A stretch of 64,000 bases of DNA from Cepaea nemoralis. Lineage: Eukaryota > Mollusca > Gastropoda > Stylommatophora > Helicidae. Both the position numbers and the translations under genes were made by a program. Shown here piece after piece: positions 57,101-63,664 of the stretch (its first letter is position 1; the number at the start of each line of letters is the position of its first letter). The DNA lies in assembly GCA_014155875.1 (NCBI GenBank), contig JACEFZ010022355.1, forward strand, positions 124,001 through 188,000, in the 5' to 3' direction. The notes under the pieces were generated by a model. The model did not search any database. It saw only the letters and a program-made list of their open reading frames with translations, and was not told the origin of the DNA.

Positions 57101-60100
57101 ACATACTGCTGTAACATGAGTAACATTCATCAATGGTTAAATCACACATACTGATACAACATGAGTAACATTCATCAATGGTTAAATCACACATACTGAT
57201 ACAACATGAGTAACATTCATCAATGGTTAAATCACACATACTTTACAACATGAGTAACATTCATCAATAGTTAAATCACACATACTGTGGTAACATGAGT
57301 AACATTCATCAATGGTTAAATCACACATACTGCTGTAACATGAGTAACATTCATCAATGGTTAAATCACATATACTGATACAACATGAGTAACATTCATC
57401 AATGGTTAAATCACACATACTGCTGTAACATGAGTAACATTCACCAATGGTTAAATCACACATACTGATACAACATGAGTAACATTCATCAATGGTTAAA
57501 TCACATATACTGATACAACATGAGTAACATTCATCAATGGTTAAATCACACATACTGCTGTAACATGAGTAACATTCATCAATGGTTAAATCACACATAC
57601 TGCTGTAACATGAGTAACATTCATCAATGGTTAAATCATACATACTGATACAACATGAGTAACATTCATCAATGGTTAAATCACACATACTGATACAACA
57701 TGAGTAACATTCATCAATGGTTAAATCACACATACTGATACAACATGAGTAACATTCATCAATAGTTAAATCACACATACTGCTGTAACATGAGTAACAT
57801 TCATCAATGGTTAAATCCCACATACTGCTGTAACATGAGTAACATTCCTCAATGGTTAAATCACACATACTGATACAACATGAGTAGCATTCATCAATGG
57901 TTAAATCACACATACTGATACAACATGAGTAACATTCATCAATGGTTAAATCACACATACTGTGGTAACATGAGTAACATTCCTCAATGGTTAAATCACA
58001 CATACTGCTGTAACATGAGTAACATTCCTCAATGGTTAAATTACACATACTGATACAACATGAGTAACAATCATCAATGGTTAAATCACACATACTGATA
58101 CAACATGAGTAACATTCATCAATGGTTAAATCACACATACTGCTGTAACATGAGTAACATTCCTCAATGGTTAATTCACACATACAGATTCAACATGAGT
58201 AACATTCCTCAATGGTTAAATCACATATACTGATACAACATGAGTAACATTCATCAATAGTTAAATCACACATACTGCTGTAACATGAGTAACATTCATC
58301 AATGGTTAAATCACACATACTGCTGTAACATGAGTAACAATCATCAATGGTTAAATCACACATACTGATACAACATGAGTAACATTCATCAATGGTTAAA
58401 TCACACATACTGCTGTAACATGAGTAACATTCCTCAATGGTTAAATCACACATACAGATTCAACATGAGTAACATTCCTCAATGGTTAAATCACATATAC
58501 TGATACAACATGAGTAACATTCATCAATAGTTAAATCACACATACTGCTGTAACATGAGTAACATTCATCAATGGTTAAATCCCACATACTGCTGTAACA
58601 TGAGTAACATTCCTCAATGGTTAAATCACACATACTGATACAACATGAGTAGCATTCATCAATGGTTAAATCACACATACTGATACAACATGAGTAACAT
58701 TCATCAATGGTTAAATCACACATACTGTGGTAACATGAGTAACATTCCTCAATGATTAAATCACACATACTGCTGTAACATGAGTAACATTCCTCAATGG
58801 TTAAATCACACATACTGATACAACATGAGTAACATTCATCAATAGTTAAATCACACATACTGCTGTAACATGAGTAACAATCATCAATGGTTAAATCACA
58901 CATACTGATACAACATGAGTAACATTCATCAATGGTTAAATCACACATACTGCTGTAACATGAGTAACATTCCTCAATGGTTAATTCACACATACAGATT
59001 CAACATGAGTAACATTCCTCAATGGTTAAATCACATATACTGATACAACATGAGTAACATTCATCAATAGTTAAATCACACATACTGCTGTAACATGAGT
59101 AACATTCATCAATGGTTAAATCACACATACTGCTGTAACATGAGTAACAATCATCAATGGTTAAATCACACATACTGATACAACATGAGTAACATTCATC
59201 AATGGTTAAATCACACATACTGCTGTAACATGAGTAACATTCCTCAATGGTTAATTCACACATACAGATTCAACATGAGTAACATTCCTCAATGGTTAAA
59301 TCACATATACTGATACAACATGAGTAACATTCATCAATAGTTAAATCACACATACTGATACAACATGAGTAACATTCATCAATGGTTAAATCACACATAC
59401 TGATACAACATGAGTAACATTCATCAATGGTTAAATCACACATACTGATACAACATGAGTAACATTGATCAATGCTGTAACATGAATAACATCTATCAAT
59501 GGTTAAATCACACATACTGATATAACATGAGTAATGGTCTATGCTGTGATGAAATAGAGACTGTGCAGATAATGAAGTGTTCTATGCTGTGATGACATAG
59601 AGACTGTGCAGATAATGAAATGTTCTATGCTGTGAAATGAAATAGAGACTGTGCAGATAATGAAGTGTTCTATGCTGTGAGATGAAAGAGAGATTGTGCA
59701 GATATTGAAGTGTTCTATGTTGTGAGATAAAAGTGAGATTGAGCAGATAATGAAGTGTTCTATGCTGTGAGATAAAAGAGATTGTGCAGATAATGAATTG
59801 TTCTATGCTGTTATATGAAAGAGAGATTGTGCAGATAATGAACTGTTCTATGCTGTGAGATAAAAGAGAGATTGTCCAGATAATGAAGTGGTCTATGCTG
59901 TGATGAAATAGAGACTGTGCAAATAATGAAGTGTTATATGCTGTGAGATGAAAGAGAGATTGTGCAGATAATGAAGTGTTCTAAGCTGTGAGATAAAAGA
60001 GAGATTGTGCAGATAATGAAGTGTTCTATTCTGTGAGATGAAAGAGAGATTGTGCAGATAATGAACTGTTCTATACTGTGAGATAAAAGAGAGATTGTAC

Positions 60101-63100
60101 AGATAATGAAGTGTTCAATGCTGTGAGATGAAAGAGAGATTGTGCAGATAATGAAGTGTTCTATGCTGCAAGAAGAAAGAGAGATTGTGCAGGTAATGAA
60201 GTGTTCTATGCTGTGAGATAAAACAGAGATTGTGCAGATAATGAAGTGGTCTATGCTGTGATGAAATAGAGACTGTGCAAATAATGAAGTGTTATATGCT
60301 GTGAGATGAAAGAGAGATTGTGCAGATAATGAAGTGTTCTATGCTGTGAGATGAAAGAGAGATTGTGCAGATAATGAAGTGTTCTATGCTGTGATGAAAT
60401 AGAGACTGTGCAGATAATGAAGTGTTCTATGCTATTATATGAAAGAGAGATTGTGCAGATAATGAAGTGTTCTGTGCTGTGATGAAAGAGATGCTATGGC
60501 AGATAATGAAGTGTTCTATGCTGTGAGATGAAAGAGAGATTGAGCAGATAATGAAGTGTTCTATACTGTGAGATGAAAGAGAGATTGTGCAGATAATGAA
60601 GTGTTCTATGCTGTGAGATGAAAGAGAGATTGTACAGATAATGAAGTGTTCTATGCTGTGAGATGAAAGAGAGATTGTGCAGATAATGAAGTGTTCTATG
60701 CTGTGAGATAAAACAGAGATTGTGCAGATAATGAAGTGGTCTATGCTGTGATGAAATAGAGACTGTGCAGATAATGAAGTGTTCTATGCTATTATATGAA
60801 AGAGAGATTGTGCAGATAATGAAGTGTTCTATGCTGTGATGAAATAGAGACTGTGCAGATAATGAAGTGTTCTATGCTATTATATGAAAGAGAGATTGTG
60901 CAGATAATGAAGTGTTCTATGCTGTGAGATGTAAGAGAGATTGTGCAGATAATGAAGTGTTCTATGCTGTGAGATAAAACAGAGATGTGCAGATAATGAA
61001 GTGGTCTATGCTGTGATGAAATAGAGACTGTGCAATAATGGAAGTGTTATATGCTGTGAGAATGAAAGAGAGATTGTGCAGATAATGAAGTGTTCTATAC
61101 TTGTGAGATGAAAGAGAGATGTGCAGATAATGACGTGTTCTATGCTGTGATGACATAGAGACTGTGCAGACTAATGAAGTGTTCTATGCTGTTATATGAA
61201 AGAGAGATTGTGCAGATAATGAAGCGTTCTGTGCTGTGATGAAAGAGATGCTATGGCAGATAATGAAGTGTTCTATGCTGTGAGATGAAAGAGAGATTGT
61301 GCAGATAATGAAGTGTTCTATGCTGTGATGAAAGAGATGCTATGGCACATAATGAAGTGTTTTATGCTGTGAGATGAAAGAGAGATTGTGCAGATAATGA
61401 AGTGTTCTATGCTGTGAGATAAAACAGAGATTGTGCAGATAATGAAGTGGTCTATGCTGTGATAAAATAGAGACTGTGCAAATAATGAAGTGTTATATGC
61501 TGTGAGATGAAAGAGAGATTGTGGAGATAATGAAGTGTTCTATGCTGTGATGAAATAGAGACTGTGCAGATAATGAAGTGTTCTAAACTGTGATGAAATA
61601 GAGACTCTGCAGATAATGAAGTGTTCTATGCTATTATATGAAAGAGAGATTGTGCAGATAATGAAGTTTTCTGTGCTGTGATGAAAGAGATGCTATGGCA
61701 GATAATGAAGTGTTCTATGCTGTGAGATGAAAGAGAGATTGAGCAGATAATGAAGTGTTCTAAGCTGTGAGATAAAAGAGAGATTGTGCAGATAATGAAG
61801 TGTTCTATTCTGTGAGATAAAAGAGAGATTGTGCAGATAATGAACTGTTCTATACTGTGAGATAAAAGAGAGATTGTGCAGATAATGAAGTGTTCTATGC
61901 TATTATATGAAAGAGAGATTGTGCAGATAATGAAGTGTTCTGTGCTGTGATGAAAGAGATGCTATGGCAGATAATGAAGTGTTCTATGCTGTGAGATGAA
62001 AGAGAGATTGAGCAGATAATGAAGTGTTCTATGCTGTGAGATGAAAGAGAGATTGTGCAGATAATGAAGTGTTCTATGCTGTGATGAAATAGAGACTGTG
62101 CAGATAATGAAGTGTTCTAAGCTGTGATGAAATAGAGACTGTGCAGATAATGAAGTGTTCTATGCTATTATATGAAAGAGAGATTGTGCAGATAATGAAG
62201 TGTTCTGTGCTGTGATGAAAGGGATGCTATGGCAGATAATGAAGTGTTCTATGCTGTGAGATGAAAGAGAGATTGTGCAGATAATGTAGTGTTCTATGCT
62301 GTGAGTTGAAAGAGAGATCACCTTCACATTGTTCTCAGTGATAGCAAATCCGAGCGCAGCTCTCAGGCTGTGCCAAAGTTGTTGGGCTGTCGTTGAAAGA
62401 GATGAGTTGCCAGTAGAGTTGAGGATGCCTGACACAACGGATGAGATCTGAGTTGTATTGAGACGTCCCAACCTTGTCCTCTCACCAAAGCTGAATCCCC
62501 CATACCTGGACATGAATCAACACGTGACAACAGCAGGACACATGACACAGTTGTTTCACACAGGTATCTAAACCTGAACATGAATCAACACGTGACAGCA
62601 GCAGGACACATGACACAGTTGTCTCAAACATGCACACAGGCAGTTTTCTGCAATGGGTCAGTGATGTGATAGGACCCTCATAATTTGTTGGTCAATAGGT
62701 GGCCACTTCCCCTCACTTTAGCAGGTGATGAGCCCATGCATTGAACCCTAGTCAAACCAATCTCATGACATTACTAGTGCAGCTCCCTATCAACCGTACT
62801 ATCTTGGACACATGTACTAACATTCATGCAACTTGTTCTTTCCACATCTCTATCCAACTTCTGTGGCCACCCTACCTGCTTGCTTGCCTTTGCAGATAGA
62901 TACATTCACGTCATAATATAGACAGCCCAGACAGACAGAGAGATTCATTCACGTCATAATATAGACAGCCCAGACAGACAGAGAGATTCATTCATGTCAT
63001 AATATAGACAGCCCAGACAGACAGAGAGATTCATTCACGTCATAATATAGACAGCCCAGACAGACAGAGCAATAATAAGATATACTTGCATATAGACAGA

Positions 63101-63592
63101 CCAGACATACAGACACAGCAATAAGGATATATACAAGCATGTAGACAGACCAGACAAAGCAATAAGTAGACACACATGCATGTAGACAGACCAGACAGAG
63201 CAATAAGGAGATACACATGCATATAGACATTACAGACAGACAGTGCAATAAGGAGATATACATGCATGTAGACAGACAGACCAGACACAGCAATAAGGAG
63301 ATATACATGCTGCATGTAGACAGACAGACCAGACAGAGCAACAAGGAGATATACATGCATATAGACATTCAAGACAGACAGTGCAATAAGGAGATATACA
63401 TGCATGTAGACAGACAGACCAGACACAGCAATAAGGAGATATACATGCAGCATGTAGACAGACAGACCAGACAGAGCAACAAGGAGATATACATGCATAT
63501 AGACATTCAAGACAGACAGTGCAATAAGGAGATATACATGCATGTAGACAGACAGACCAGACACAGCAATAAGGAGATATACATGTAGCATG

Positions 63593-63664
<72 letters not shown>

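Noticed and set aside
57227..58183. 318-codon repetitive frame (15-residue units of [12 protein letters not shown] type) and similar frames in both strands to 59515
   Set aside because: The 45-bp period is a multiple of three, so any stop-free unit gives a long frame. It is antisense-neutral minisatellite within an ABCA intron.
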